Assembly (NCBI GenBank): GCA_018340805.1
Contig: JACMZG010001870.1
Coordinates: 23,679,135-23,743,134 of the forward strand
DNA from: Microvelia longipes
Taxonomy: Eukaryota; Arthropoda; Insecta; Hemiptera; Veliidae
Direction of reading: 5' to 3'
Length of the DNA stretch: 64,000 nucleotides
The notes beneath the pieces are model-generated. The model did no database searches. It was not told where the DNA came from and worked only from the letters and a program-made list of their open reading frames with translations. Both the position numbers and the translations under genes were made by a program. How positions within the stretch are numbered: position 1 is the stretch's first letter; each line of letters starts with the position of its first letter. Below, in pieces: positions 1-11,161 of the stretch.

Positions 1-91
1 TGTTTCCTCAATTAGGGGAACCCCTTAAGAAGGGAAAATAGGGAAAACTCCAAAAAAGAAAACCCCTAAAAGAAACACATGGCGGGTCAAG

Positions 92-1462
92 GTGGCGGGA
101 CCGGCCAATGAGCAAAAAGGTTCCGATGATACAGGGGATACTGGGGCCGCAGACTTAAATGCAGGAAATTTAGGAGCAGGGGAACCAGGGCCAGGTGAGG
201 GTCAGGGGAGCTCTAATCAGGAAGCAAAAGTTACGTTAACACAGTTAGAGTCGAACATGAACGAGCTAACGCTTAAGTTAGAGAGATATAGGGGGGAAAT
301 TCTTCGTTTGCGAAATGAAAATACGGCACTATTAGCGCAGACGGAAACCTATAAATCGGTAGTAGGAAACTTACCACCTACCCAACCAAGACCATCCCAA
401 GATAGATCTGTTGCTCCCCCTAAAAAGGATCTAACGCTACAAATGTTAATCCGTCCTTTTAATGAACGGACGTACATACTCTATTTCAGAGTTTATTAGC
501 CAATTTAAAAGGGCTGCCGATTCTGGCAACTGGAGCAGGGCTGATATAATTATGGTGGCCCACAATAAGTTAGAAGGGTGGGCTAAAGCCGCACTTGATG
601 CACACCCTGATCTGGATAACGACCCTGCCCTCTAACCACTCTGGAGGATATTCTTAAAAAGCGGTTTGCGGACCACAAACCAGATTATTACCTGAGACTC
701 CTAAATTCGTGCTCTCAAGAGTCCGGAGAAAGTGTATTAGGGTTTGCTGATCGAGTTACTCGATTAGGTTATAAGGCCGTCCCGGTACCGGAACAAGTTC
801 CCGCACTAGAGGCGGATTGGACTTATAAATTAAGGAATACTGTAATCCTGGCGGCCTTTATTAAGGGACTGTCAGGGGAACCAGGGCGACAGTTGAACTA
901 CAATCCGCCCGCCAATATGGAAGTGGCCAAGGAACGCGCCTCAACAATCGAGGCCGCCGTAAAGGAAGCCGAAAAGAAAGGTACAGAAAAGGTCTCAATC
1001 AAGGCCGTATATGTCCCCTCAACCCGAGAAAAACCTTCTCGAAAGGTGGGCCCCAAAAGGCCACAACGGCCCAATAGAGAGACCACAAAGCCTCCCACTA
1101 GACAGGAAATCGCTGACTATCAGGCCCGGTCTAGGATCGAAGCCGAGAGGCAGGCCCGTCATATACGTTTTAAGATACCGGAGCGTTCCAGGTCCCCGTC
1201 TCCAGGCCCCTCCACAGCCAACAAAGTTCCTAAGTGGGATAAATTCCACTATAACCCAAAATATAGGTCGTGGGATGACCAATGTGAGAAAGAAAGGCTC
1301 TGTTTTTATTGTGGGGCTAATTCCCATTTTAAAAGGAACTGCCCTAAACGGCCCCAAGCTTCTAGGGCCAGGTCGGTGAACGGGGGGGAAAAGTCCAGCA
1401 AAAAACGCTGTACCGGGGGGTTACGAAGAGGAATTTCGCGCACCGACGGCAACTGGGAGTAA
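92..1462 (+). pseudogene. gag: gypsy gag, frameshifted
   Basis: The structural polyprotein of the gypsy element. The first open segment (92-499) is rich in Gly, Glu and Asp and holds a likely coiled coil (leucine-spaced heptads near nt 235-350). It ends in a stop at 497-499. Coding potential continues in another frame across 500-890, with capsid-like sequence around Trp-Ala-Lys-Ala-Ala. A third open segment (893-1462) is very basic and carries one CCHC zinc knuckle (C-x2-C-x4-H-x4-C) at about nt 1300-1345, the nucleic-acid-binding signature of retroelement Gag. At least two frame changes separate the start from the zinc knuckle, so a full-length Gag cannot be made without recoding. Overlapping open frames on both strands here are shadows. 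Confidence 0.85.
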
Positions 1463-2490
1463 GTAATCCCCCGGAATTCCTCAAAAACCTATATTCCTTT
1501 AGAGTAGATGTCCCGGTGACGAAGGGGATAGCTCCCGACAAATTTGAAAAATTACAAATGTTAGTAGTAAAAGCATTTGTAAATGGACTAGAGCGCACTT
1601 TACTTTGCGACTCAGGGGCGGGGGTATCGGTACTAACTAAACCTATCCCCGGAGTTCCTTTAACTAAATCTGATCGCCCAATTTATGGAATCACAGGAGC
1701 AGCGATCTCAATTTATGGGATACAGGTTTTGGAGGTAAAGATAGGACCTGCAACGATTATTCAAAAATTTTATATCGGAAACTTAAGTAACTGTGGTGAA
1801 GGAATTCTAGGGTTAGATGCCATGAAAAAGTTAGGACTAATACTAAATTTTGCGAGGTATACATACAAATTAGACGGGTGTGAGTCCAAAGATACTCCAC
1901 ACGGCAAAATGTTGTTGAAAAAACCGGTTGAACAATCGATGCATGTCGGACAGGTTAAACAAGGTACCGGTGGGATTTTACCAGGTAAGGTTGGGGAACA
2001 AACTAGTGAATCTAGAATGAAAGGCGTAAAAACTTAGGGTTAGATAAACATCTAGGGTCCAGTAAAAATCTAGGGTCCGATGAAAAATCTAAGGAAACTA
2101 AGGGAATCAAGGGAATACTTAAGGATAAATCCGAAAACACCCCGGAAAAACCAAAATTTAAACGCGTTAGGTTCAAGGTTAAAAACCTCCCGAGCGGATT
2201 CGAACCCAAGATCTTTTAGTCGGAGAAAAGATTTAACCCGGAAGAAACAAGTAGGTCAACATTCCAATGAAGGTTATACCCAATTGCGTTCTAGATTGCA
2301 ATGTGTAGGAAAGAGTGCAAAGAGTGAAGTAGAAGACCGTAAGAAACCAGATGCCCCGAGAGCGTCAAAACACATGGCCGCAACCACTTCAGGATCTTTA
2401 AAACATAAACCAATTAAAGAAGCCGGTACAACCTCGTTTTCACATGACTCTTTATCTAGTCAGAGTGCGGATCAGATGATAATCAGCTGA
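1463..2490 (+). pseudogene. pro: gypsy aspartic protease and linker
   Basis: A retropepsin-like protease region. The open segment 1516-2037 has the catalytic triplet in Leu-Cys-Asp-Ser-Gly-Ala (about nt 1600-1620) and, about 65 residues later, the conserved Gly-Ile-Leu-Gly-Leu-Asp segment (nt 1801-1821) that supports the active site. The fold spacing is normal for a single-domain retroviral-type protease. A stop at 2035-2037 is followed by a Lys/Arg/Ser-rich open stretch in another frame (2080-2490) without a recognisable domain, probably the degraded protease-RT linker. 2012-2130 contains short direct repeats of a motif like CTAGGGTCC. Confidence 0.85.
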
Positions 2491-3490
2491 CAGAAAAACT
2501 AAATACTGTTTTAACATTAAGGAAGTTTTCTATACCTCCATTAGCTGAGTCATTAATACCTGTAAGGGTACCGAAAGTAGGTGAGGGACCCGTGTATTTT
2601 CAACCAACCTTTTCTTGTAACGGTGTACGGTTAGGTCGATCTATTCATGATCCTAGGGTGGCTCAAGAAACATATGTTAGAGCAATAAACCTTAATCCTT
2701 ATGCCATTGAATTACAGAAAAATACCCCTTTAGGTCATTGTGACGATGAGTTTGAAGTACTTGAACACTTAGAAACAGGAACTTTAGAAAATGCCTCAGA
2801 CGAAAAATGGGAAAATGAATTAGATAATAAGCTAGACACCTCAATGTAAAGGATAGGAATGAATTAAAAAAGGGTCTTGCGGAAATAAAAAGTGCTTAGT
2901 GGCGAGTTAGATAAATTAGGATGCACATACCCGGTAAAACAACGAATCATAACCAAAACGGAAGTCCCAATAAAACAAAGAGCTTATAAGGTTCCACATG
3001 CTTTAAGACAGGAGCTTAAATCTCAGTTAGATGAGTTATTAACAAAGATATAATTAGGGAAAGTACCTCACCGTGGCAAGCACCTATAATTTTGGTGAAA
3101 AAGAAAACTCCTGATAACACTGTCGCATATCGAATGTGTTGCGATTATAGGGCATTAAACAAAATTACCAAAGTTCCCAATTACCCATTACCAATAATTA
3201 CGGACATACTTGATCAGTTAGGGTCGATGAAGATTTTTACTAAAATCGATTTAAAGTCGGGCTACCATCAGTTATTCATCGAGGAATCGGACAAAGCTAA
3301 AACTGGTTTCACAACACCTTTTGGTTTCTTTGAGTATAATAGAGTACCATTCGGTTTGGCTGGCGCACCTGCATTTTTCATGCAGTGCATGGATCATATT
3401 TTAGCAAGCTTAAAGAACACTGAATGTTTTGTATATTTGGATGACGTCATAGTGTTCTCAAAAAATATTAAAGATCACTTAAAAGACTAG
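2491..3490 (+). pseudogene. pol: gypsy reverse transcriptase
   Basis: RNA-directed DNA polymerase of the gypsy element. 2592-2849 encodes the pre-RT segment seen in many gypsy Pol proteins. The RT proper starts around 2910 with the P-I-x-Q-R-x-Y motif, is interrupted by an in-frame stop near 3050, and resumes in 3092-3490. This last piece contains the D-Y-R-x-L-N motif, the K-I-D-L-K-S-G-Y-H-Q block, the P-F-G-L block, and the catalytic Tyr-Leu-Asp-Asp at 3434-3445. The frame breaks at 3488-3490. Catalytic residues are present but the gene is interrupted at least twice. Confidence 0.92.
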
Positions 3491-4600
3491 ATAATGTCCT
3501 TAAGCGGTTCCACGAGGTTAATTTAAAAGTAAATCTAGGGAAAAGTGAATTTGCTCAGGATAAGATATCCTATTAGGACATGTAATAACGGAAACGGCGT
3601 GAGTCCCGATCCTGAAAAAGTAAAACAGGTACGAGAGTTTCCGCGTCCCACCAATGTTAAAGGCATACGGTCGTTCCTAGGCTTAGCGGGGTTTTACAGA
3701 AGGCATATTGAAAACTTTTCAGGTATAGCAAAACCTTTAACCGAATTAACAAAAAAGCATGCTCGATATACATGGGATGAGAAAGCGGAAGAGGCTTTTC
3801 AAAAACTCAAAGACGAGTTAAGTACCGAACCGTTATTAATCTTTCCGAATTTCAACAAACCATTTATCTTGTCATGTGACGCTTCAAGTTATGCCTTAGG
3901 AGCAATACTGTCACAGTTAGATGAAAACGGATTAGAAAAACCTATAGCATATGCAAGTAGGTTGTTAAACAGCGCTGAAATGAATTATAGTGCTATGGAG
4001 AGGGAATTGCTAGGAATGATTTATGCGGTAAAGCAATTTAGGTGCTATGTTTATGGTAGGGAATTTACATTATGTACTGATCACGCCGCGCTAACGTGGT
4101 TAGTAAATCAAAAGGAACCAACGCCTCGTATTGCGCGATGGATTATAACCTTAATGGAATACAGGTTCAAGGTAAAACATGTACCTGGACGTAAAATGGG
4201 TCATGTTGACGCATTAAGTAGGATAAATTTAGTTATACCAGGAATGCCGTGGACTAGGGATCAGATAAAATTTGCTCAAAACAGCGATCCACAATTGCTA
4301 AAATATCTGGAAAGAAATCCTCATATCGTGGCTAAGGATAAAGACGGTTTACTGTTTCAGTATGGCGGAAAACAACCCAGACTATTAGTACCTAAGCCCA
4401 TGATCAGCACGGTGTTGCGTCATTCACACGATAGCCCTCTGGCGGGTCATGCAGGTATTGAAAGGAGCAAAGCGTTAATCAAACAAACATATTACTGGCC
4501 GGGGTTGGACCGTGATGTAGTAAATTATGTACAAACTTGTAAATCTTGTAATCAAAGAAAAAGTCCTTCCGAAAGAAATCGTAGATTGGGGAAGTATTAA
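3491..4600 (+). pseudogene. pol: gypsy RT thumb, RNase H and integrase zinc finger
   Basis: Continuation of Pol after a frame change. The longest uninterrupted stretch is 3545-4600 (351 codons). It starts in the RT connection (R-S-F-L-G-L-A-G-F-Y-R-R, about 3670-3710). It then has a gypsy-type RNase H with Ser-Cys-Asp-Ala-Ser near 3875, Glu in the M-E-R-E-L block and Thr-Asp-His near 4075-4085. The V-D-A-L-S-R motif near 4205-4220 marks the end of RNase H. The C-terminal part holds the HHCC zinc finger of integrase (His near 4420 and 4445, Cys near 4530-4545). The stop at 4598-4600 truncates it before the integrase core. Confidence 0.92.
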
Positions 4601-5884
4601 AAGCGACAACTCCTTTTGAAAATGTTTATATAGACATTGTAGGACCGTTACCGCAGACTAAGAGAGGAAACAGATATTACCTCAGCATGGTGGACGATTT
4701 TACTAGGTACGTTGAGGTGTGTGCAATACCCAACGTTACAACTGAAACCGTGGCGTTAGCCTGTATTACAAAAATATTTGCTCGACACGGGCTCCGTTGA
4801 GACTATCAACGGACGAAGGGACTTGCTTTACGTCCGAACTGTTTAAGGAAATGTGTAAGTTACTGGGAATCAATAAAATGCAAACAGTTGCTTATAACCC
4901 AAAGGCTAACCCAGTTGAGCGAGTGCATAGGACATTAAATGAATCACTGGCGCATTTTGTAAAAGCCAGTGGATCTAATTGGGATGTAATGCTGCCAATA
5001 GTGGCAGGATCCCTTAACTCTATCCCGCACGGCAGTACTAAGTATTCGGCTAATTACCTTCTGTACGGTCGCGAAGTGCGACCAGTATTTGAGTGTGATA
5101 TATCTTACTTAGCAAATACTGACCGGAGCAAGTCCACAGTTCGTGAAGCGATTGATAAAATACAAGAGCAACTCGAAACTGCTCACGCGGTAGCAATAGA
5201 AAACAGTAAAAAGGCCCATAATAAAAATAAACAGTATTATGACAGAGGTAAGCAACCAATTAATTTCCAAGTGGGAGATTTGGTGTATGTCAAACGTATG
5301 ACGGTACCCACAGGAGTAGCTAAAAAGTTCTTTAAGGCATGATGGGTCCATATAGGATAATTAAGACACTATCGGATTGGGTTTATCAGGTAGAGGTTTC
5401 GCCCGGAAATACTATAATAATCAATCGGGAAAGAATGAAACCGGCTATTCAGAATCAGGATCATTACTTGCGCAAACGACTCAGGGGAAACAATTCTAAA
5501 TCTAAGGAGGAAGGGGAAACCAAAGATCTTCACAAAAAGGAAATAAATGAACTGGCACCGTCCAGTGTAGATAACAGTACTAGGCAAAAGGAAATGCAAG
5601 AATTCTGGTTACATTATAATTTAGGAAAAAACTCTGAGGATGAAGAGGTTAACGATGCTGGCAGTCAAAATGACTCATTTAATAACTCGCAGTTAGATGA
5701 CTCCTTTGCCTGGTCTCGTACCCCAATTGGGTCCTCGACCGTGCGAATACCTCCGAGTCCAAGTCGACAGAGTTTTCACGGAGAGATTAGCGGGGAAACA
5801 ACCGATAGTTTTCCCTCGGTACACGAAGAGGATTCTTCCTATAATCCGGAAGAATCAGGGGATCGGAAGCACCGGTCCAGGTAA
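4601..5884 (+). pseudogene. pol: gypsy integrase core and C-terminal domain
   Basis: DDE integrase of the gypsy element spread over three frames. The first catalytic Asp lies in Y-I-D-I-V-G-P (about 4628-4650). The second, in T-D-E-G-T-x-F, lies in the next open segment (4797-5342). The Glu lies in P-V-E-R-V-H-R-T-L (about 4910-4935). A single-base indel at about 5340 moves the frame so that the Gly-Pro-Tyr motif and following beta-strand segment (GPY/F domain) are read in 5339-5884. The tail is Ser/Glu/Asp-rich with no chromodomain that I can see. Broken and not expected to be functional. Confidence 0.9.
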
Positions 5885-6071
5885 GGTCACCGTATCAATT
5901 GCGCCCTAGGAACTGAAACTTCACGGAAGAAGATAAAAGGTAAATAATACGGGATTAAATTTACGGTAATAAAATAGGGTAAGGACGGTAGTGTTAAGGT
6001 AGGGTTTAAAAAAAAAAACGGCAAAGAATCACGTGATTAGGTTTAAATATATGTATATATCTCGATAAATA
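5885..6071. other. gypsy 3' non-coding sequence
   Basis: AT-rich non-coding sequence after the last Pol codon, including an A-run at 6008-6018. It may hold the polypurine tract and the start of the 3' LTR, but no repeat partner is visible in the window. Confidence 0.4.
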
Positions 6072-7071
6072 NNNNNNNNNNNNNNNNNNNNNNNNNNNNN
6101 NNNNNNNNNNNNNNNNNNNNNNNNNNNNNNNNNNNNNNNNNNNNNNNNNNNNNNNNNNNNNNNNNNNNNNNNNNNNNNNNNNNNNNNNNNNNNNNNNNNN
6201 NNNNNNNNNNNNNNNNNNNNNNNNNNNNNNNNNNNNNNNNNNNNNNNNNNNNNNNNNNNNNNNNNNNNNNNNNNNNNNNNNNNNNNNNNNNNNNNNNNNN
6301 NNNNNNNNNNNNNNNNNNNNNNNNNNNNNNNNNNNNNNNNNNNNNNNNNNNNNNNNNNNNNNNNNNNNNNNNNNNNNNNNNNNNNNNNNNNNNNNNNNNN
6401 NNNNNNNNNNNNNNNNNNNNNNNNNNNNNNNNNNNNNNNNNNNNNNNNNNNNNNNNNNNNNNNNNNNNNNNNNNNNNNNNNNNNNNNNNNNNNNNNNNNN
6501 NNNNNNNNNNNNNNNNNNNNNNNNNNNNNNNNNNNNNNNNNNNNNNNNNNNNNNNNNNNNNNNNNNNNNNNNNNNNNNNNNNNNNNNNNNNNNNNNNNNN
6601 NNNNNNNNNNNNNNNNNNNNNNNNNNNNNNNNNNNNNNNNNNNNNNNNNNNNNNNNNNNNNNNNNNNNNNNNNNNNNNNNNNNNNNNNNNNNNNNNNNNN
6701 NNNNNNNNNNNNNNNNNNNNNNNNNNNNNNNNNNNNNNNNNNNNNNNNNNNNNNNNNNNNNNNNNNNNNNNNNNNNNNNNNNNNNNNNNNNNNNNNNNNN
6801 NNNNNNNNNNNNNNNNNNNNNNNNNNNNNNNNNNNNNNNNNNNNNNNNNNNNNNNNNNNNNNNNNNNNNNNNNNNNNNNNNNNNNNNNNNNNNNNNNNNN
6901 NNNNNNNNNNNNNNNNNNNNNNNNNNNNNNNNNNNNNNNNNNNNNNNNNNNNNNNNNNNNNNNNNNNNNNNNNNNNNNNNNNNNNNNNNNNNNNNNNNNN
7001 NNNNNNNNNNNNNNNNNNNNNNNNNNNNNNNNNNNNNNNNNNNNNNNNNNNNNNNNNNNNNNNNNNNNNNN
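6072..7071. other. assembly gap, exactly 1,000 N
   Basis: An unbroken run of N of round length, typical of a scaffold gap placeholder. The true distance between the gypsy and BEL/Pao elements is unknown. The 3' LTR of the first and the 5' LTR of the second may lie in it. Confidence 0.99.
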
Positions 7072-7459
7072 CTTCTTTAACCTTTCTGTGAATGATTTTA
7101 TGTCATTTATACCTTCACTTCATTCATAGTATCTTATTTTTTCTGATTTTATTTTTAATCTTTACCTGCTTTATATTTTTATACAGCTTAGGGGGAAATA
7201 TTTTAAGCTTCCTGATAATTTTATTTTATACTTTGAATTTATCTTTCTATTGTTGCTTACTGGCAATATTTGAATACTTTTTTATTCACTATAAAATTTA
7301 TTATAACTTATCATCTATTGATTTAAACTTTAATTATTATCAACCTTTGCAATTATTATTGCCTATTATATCAATATTTTTAAATTATACTTTTACTATA
7401 AAGTATCTTACTTTCTTCTTCTGTTGAACTTTTTTTGATTTTATCTCTAATACTTCATC

Positions 7460-8380
7460 ATGCCTTCCGACGAGTCTCCAACGTTACCTACTTTTGGTCA
7501 AAAGGCAAAAGCCTTGAAATCTAAACTTAAAGCATGTCGTGAAGAGATGAAGGAAATCTATGACTTTGCTGTCATAGCTACAGATTCAGCCGAAGATAAA
7601 AACATGTTTGAAGGTATGACTCAAAGAGTTAATCCTATTTTTGACTCTTTTAATTCTTATTATGGACAACTCTGTGAGTTATACGCTGTACGAGGACAGG
7701 CTGATGAGTTCCCTAGTACTCAAGAGTCTGAAGACAACAAACTATTTAGAACTCATTATTACTATGTAAAGGGTAAAACAGCTACTCGTAACCAGGAACT
7801 CCAGACTAATTGGAACACTGCTGCTGTCTCCGAGCTAGCCGCAGCGCTAAGAGAGGCTACTTCTGCTAATGCTACATTATCTATAAACAAAGGAAATCTT
7901 CCTAAATTAAAAATACCTACTTTTGATGGTACATTCAGCACTTGGGCTATGTTCAGAGACACATATAAGAGTATGGTTCACAATGATGAAAGCTATAGTG
8001 ACATAGTCAAGTTTCACTATTTGCTTGGATCTCTTAAGGGTCATCCTCTAAATCTAATTAAACACATAGCAGTTTCGGATGCTAATTATGACCAGGCGTG
8101 GGAACTTCTTGTCAAGCACTATGACAATCCTAGAAAGTTAGCATCTTCTTACATCAGTCAACTTTTAAACTATAAACCTCCTTCCAACAAGTCTCGGATT
8201 GAATTACTGAAATCTTTCTTATTAACTGTATCTGAAAGTGTTACAGCTCTGGAAACTTTAACAATACCTAACAGATTTGACTTCGTCATGCTGGAACTTT
8301 GCATCAGAAATTTAGATAAAGATTTAAGAGAAGACTTTGAAGTTGAACACTCAATCCTTATCCAACCTTTTCTAATTTAA
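7460..8380 (+). pseudogene. gag: BEL/Pao gag (DUF1759 type), 3' truncated by frameshift
   Basis: Capsid-type protein of a BEL/Pao element. The start ATG at 7460 follows a T-rich leader and is the first in frame. Residues 1-130 are helical and charged. The block L-P-K-L-K-I-P-T-F-D-G, with Trp soon after (about nt 7905-7950), followed by Y-L-L-G-S-L-K-G and the L-x-x-x-Y-D-N-P motif (to about nt 8130), is the hallmark of the DUF1759 family. The frame is lost near 8355; coding continues in another frame (K-D-Y-V-E-K-R-Y-L-A-L) towards the zinc fingers. Confidence 0.9.
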
Positions 8381-9515
8381 AGGATTATGTAGAAAAGAGA
8401 TATCTTGCTCTTGATATGGCAGCCGATCATAATTATGCTTCAGGACAAAGTTCATCTAATAATAGACACCCAAAGTTCTCTCTGATAAGTATAAAGCTAA
8501 CAAGTCTAACTTAAACAAGTCTAATTCCAACAAAGCTGTTCTCCTTACCAGTGCAGATAAATCTAATAACCCTCACACACCTGATAGCAGCAAATCAACT
8601 CATCATCCATCAAATAACTTATGTTCTATCTGTAATCAAGAGCACTTTTTGAGGGACTGTGGCAAATTTAAAAATGCTACACCTACTCAACGCCTCAAAA
8701 TGCTTAATAATAAGCAGTGGAAGGGGTGTAAGAACTGCCTTAACCCCCACCACCGTACATCTGAGTGTACATCTAAGTATTTGTGTTTCCACTGTAAAGC
8801 TCGGCACAATACAATGCTACATTTACCTCAAACAACTAAATCATCTAATGTAACTTCGTCCTCAGACTCTCAACGTTCTAACAGGCCATCATCAGCTACA
8901 ATAGCTACCAATACAGACAACGTAGCTGGTTGTACTCAGACTTCAAGGTGTGACGTCTTGCTGGGTACTGCTTGTGCTCTCATCAAAACTAGTTCTGGTG
9001 AATATGTTCCCATCAGACTAGTGTTAGACTCTTGTAGTCAAATAATTTTGATATCTGAACAGTGTGCTTCTAAATTAGGATTTGTACCTGAAGGGTCAAA
9101 ACAAAATATTACTGGCGTTGGTTCCAACCAAGCTCTAATTTCTAAGGGTAAAATACCCTGCTCTATAAAACCTACTGCTTCAGATGGTCGTGAACTTCAT
9201 ACCTATGCTGAAGTTGTACCATCTATTATGTTTAATTTACCTCAGCGACCCTTACCTGTTGAAATAAGGAACCAGTTTAACTCTTACCATTTAGCTGATC
9301 CTGAATTTTGGAAACCTGGTGCAGTTGACATGTTAGTTGGAGCTAGTCTCTACGGTCGTATTATTACAGGTGCGCCTATTACTCTTTCAGATAATCAACC
9401 TCAACTTATCCCGACCATTTTTGGTCATATTATTATCGGTGAACTTAATTGCAACCAACTTTCCCACAGGATCATCTATTGCCTCTTTATTGACTACTTC
9501 TGATATTAATAAAAA
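8381..9515 (+). pseudogene. pro: BEL/Pao zinc-knuckle region and aspartic protease
   Basis: 8619-8830 encodes three consecutive Cys/His clusters (C-x2-C near 8628, C-x2-C near 8730, C-x2-C near 8785 with trailing His), the usual zinc-binding block between BEL gag and protease. The protease follows. Its active site reads V-L-D-S-C-S-Q at 9021-9041, where many BEL proteases have Gly rather than Cys at the fifth position. The fold continues to about 9450. The open stretch 8649-9503 then drifts out of frame. The Cys-for-Gly change may be family variation or decay. Confidence 0.85.
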
Positions 9516-11161
9516 CTATAATTAAATTTTGGGAGACAGAGGAAGTTATTTCTGACATACCTAAGTTGTCCCCAAAGGAACAAGAGTGTGAAGACCATTT
9601 TGTACTTACTCACTCACGCTTACCATCAGGAAAATATTCGGTTCGCTTACCTTTTGCTGTTTCACCTCCACCTGAGTTTTCCGGATCTAAACATCAAGCT
9701 TTAACTCGTTTCTACAATCTGGAACAAAAATTAAGAAAAGATGAAACACTTAAAAAAGATTCATCAGTTTATGCAAGAATACATTGACATGGGTCATATG
9801 ATACCTGCTACTGAGGAAGGTGTATACTTCATACCACACCATCCCGTCTATAAGGGTAACTTGGACAAGCGTAAACTTCGCGTGGTGTTTGACGCCTCTG
9901 CTAGGTGTGCCAAAGGATCTCTTAATAATTATCTCCATGTTGGGCCGAAGTTGCAAGGTGATATAAGTGATATTACTCTCCGGTTTCGTCGACATCCAGT
10001 AGCTTTTACCTGTGACATAGTAAAGATGTTTAGAATGATCGAGGTTCATCCATCAGATCGAAAATATCAACAAATTATGTGGAGATTCGATCCATCTGAA
10101 CCAACTCAAACTTATGAGTTAACAACAGTAACCTATGGAGTCACCAGTTCACCTTATCACTCTATTAGAGTTCTAAAGCAACTTTGTGTGGATGAAGGTG
10201 AGCCCTATCCTCTGGCTGTCTCAGCAATTGAGAAAGACGCATACGTAGATGATATTGCTACGGGGTCATCATCAGTGGCGTCAGCTCAACAACTGAAACA
10301 TCAACTTATCCAACTTCTCAAAAGGGTGGTTTTCACTTGAGCAAATGGATGAGCAACTTTCCATCGCTTATTCAAGATGAAGACCAAGCTTCTGGGGTCG
10401 TACCATTATCAGAGGAGCATGACTCATCAGTTAAAATTCTTGGTCTGGTATGGGACCCTCAAAAAGACGAATTAGCATACTCAATTTCAGAACCAGAGCT
10501 GAAATTCACCAAAAGAGCTATACTGTCAGGCATTGGAAAACTTTATGACCCATTAGGTTATTTAAGTCCAGTTATTTTTATGGCGAAGACCATCCTTCAA
10601 GAGACCTGGAAGGCTTCTATCGGTTGGGACGAAGACATTCCAGAACCCTTGAAGAAACTCTGGACTGATTTTATATCAGAACTTCATCATCTATCTCTCA
10701 TCAGAATACCTAGGTTCCTAAACCACGATAACAATTCTAAGTTACAGCTATTTGGGTTCTGTGACGCATCATCAAAAGGCTTTTGTGCCTGCATCTATCT
10801 ACATGTTCAACGAACTGACGGATCTTCAACTATTTATCTTCTCAAAGGAAAGACTCGTTTAGCACCCATCAAAGCTCTAACTATACCAAGGCTAGAGCTC
10901 TGCTCTGCCTTGTTACTATCAAAACTTTATCAATCTATCAAACACTTTTGTGAACTTTTAAAAGTAACCAAGATTACCTTTTTCACAGACGCCTCAACTG
11001 TTCTTGCATGGTTAAAGACACCAGCTCATTCTCTCAAAATATTTGTCGCACATCGTGTTCTTCGTATTCTCGAAATAGTAGAGCCAGATGTTTGGCGATA
11101 TATTCCTACTTGTGATAACCAGCAGACTGTGGCTCACGTGGGCTCCTGCCATCTAAGTTAG
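9516..11161 (+). pseudogene. pol: BEL/Pao reverse transcriptase and RNase H, frameshifted
   Basis: Pol of the BEL/Pao element in three overlapping open segments (9566-9787, 9741-10340, 10337-11161), so at least two frame changes. RT signatures are V-V-F-D-A-S-A (about 9883-9905), the L-N-N-Y-L-x-x-G-P block, and the catalytic Tyr-Val-Asp-Asp at 10242-10253. The third segment carries the thumb and an RNase H-like region with F-C-D-A-S (about 10755-10775) and the later T-D-A-S-T block (about 10985-11000). The stop at 11159-11161 is a further break; sequence after it continues the protein in another frame to about 11340. Confidence 0.9.

Larger units (their letters stand above)
1..6071 (+). mobile_element. 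Ty3/gypsy LTR retrotransposon, internal region, decayed, 5' end cut by window
   Basis: The order gag zinc knuckle, aspartic protease, RT, RNase H, HHCC zinc finger, integrase core and GPY/F-type tail is diagnostic of Ty3/gypsy. Every coding block is broken by frameshifts or stops, so the copy looks inactive. No env-like reading frame follows the integrase. The 5' LTR would lie before position 1. The 3' LTR, if present, falls in the unique AT-rich tail after 5884 or inside the assembly gap that starts at 6072. I could not recognise LTR borders or a primer-binding site. The class is certain; the clade within gypsy is not determined. Confidence 0.93.

Noticed and set aside
1011..1379. Alternative plus-strand protein overlapping gag
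   Set aside because: The zinc-knuckle-bearing frame 893-1462 explains the coding signal.
92..5884. Endogenous retrovirus with env
   Set aside because: No open frame after the integrase has signal peptide or transmembrane features; a gypsy element without an evident env.
7092..7427. 111-residue hydrophobic protein upstream of BEL gag
   Set aside because: T-rich leader of the retrotransposon; Phe/Leu/Ile bias follows from base composition.
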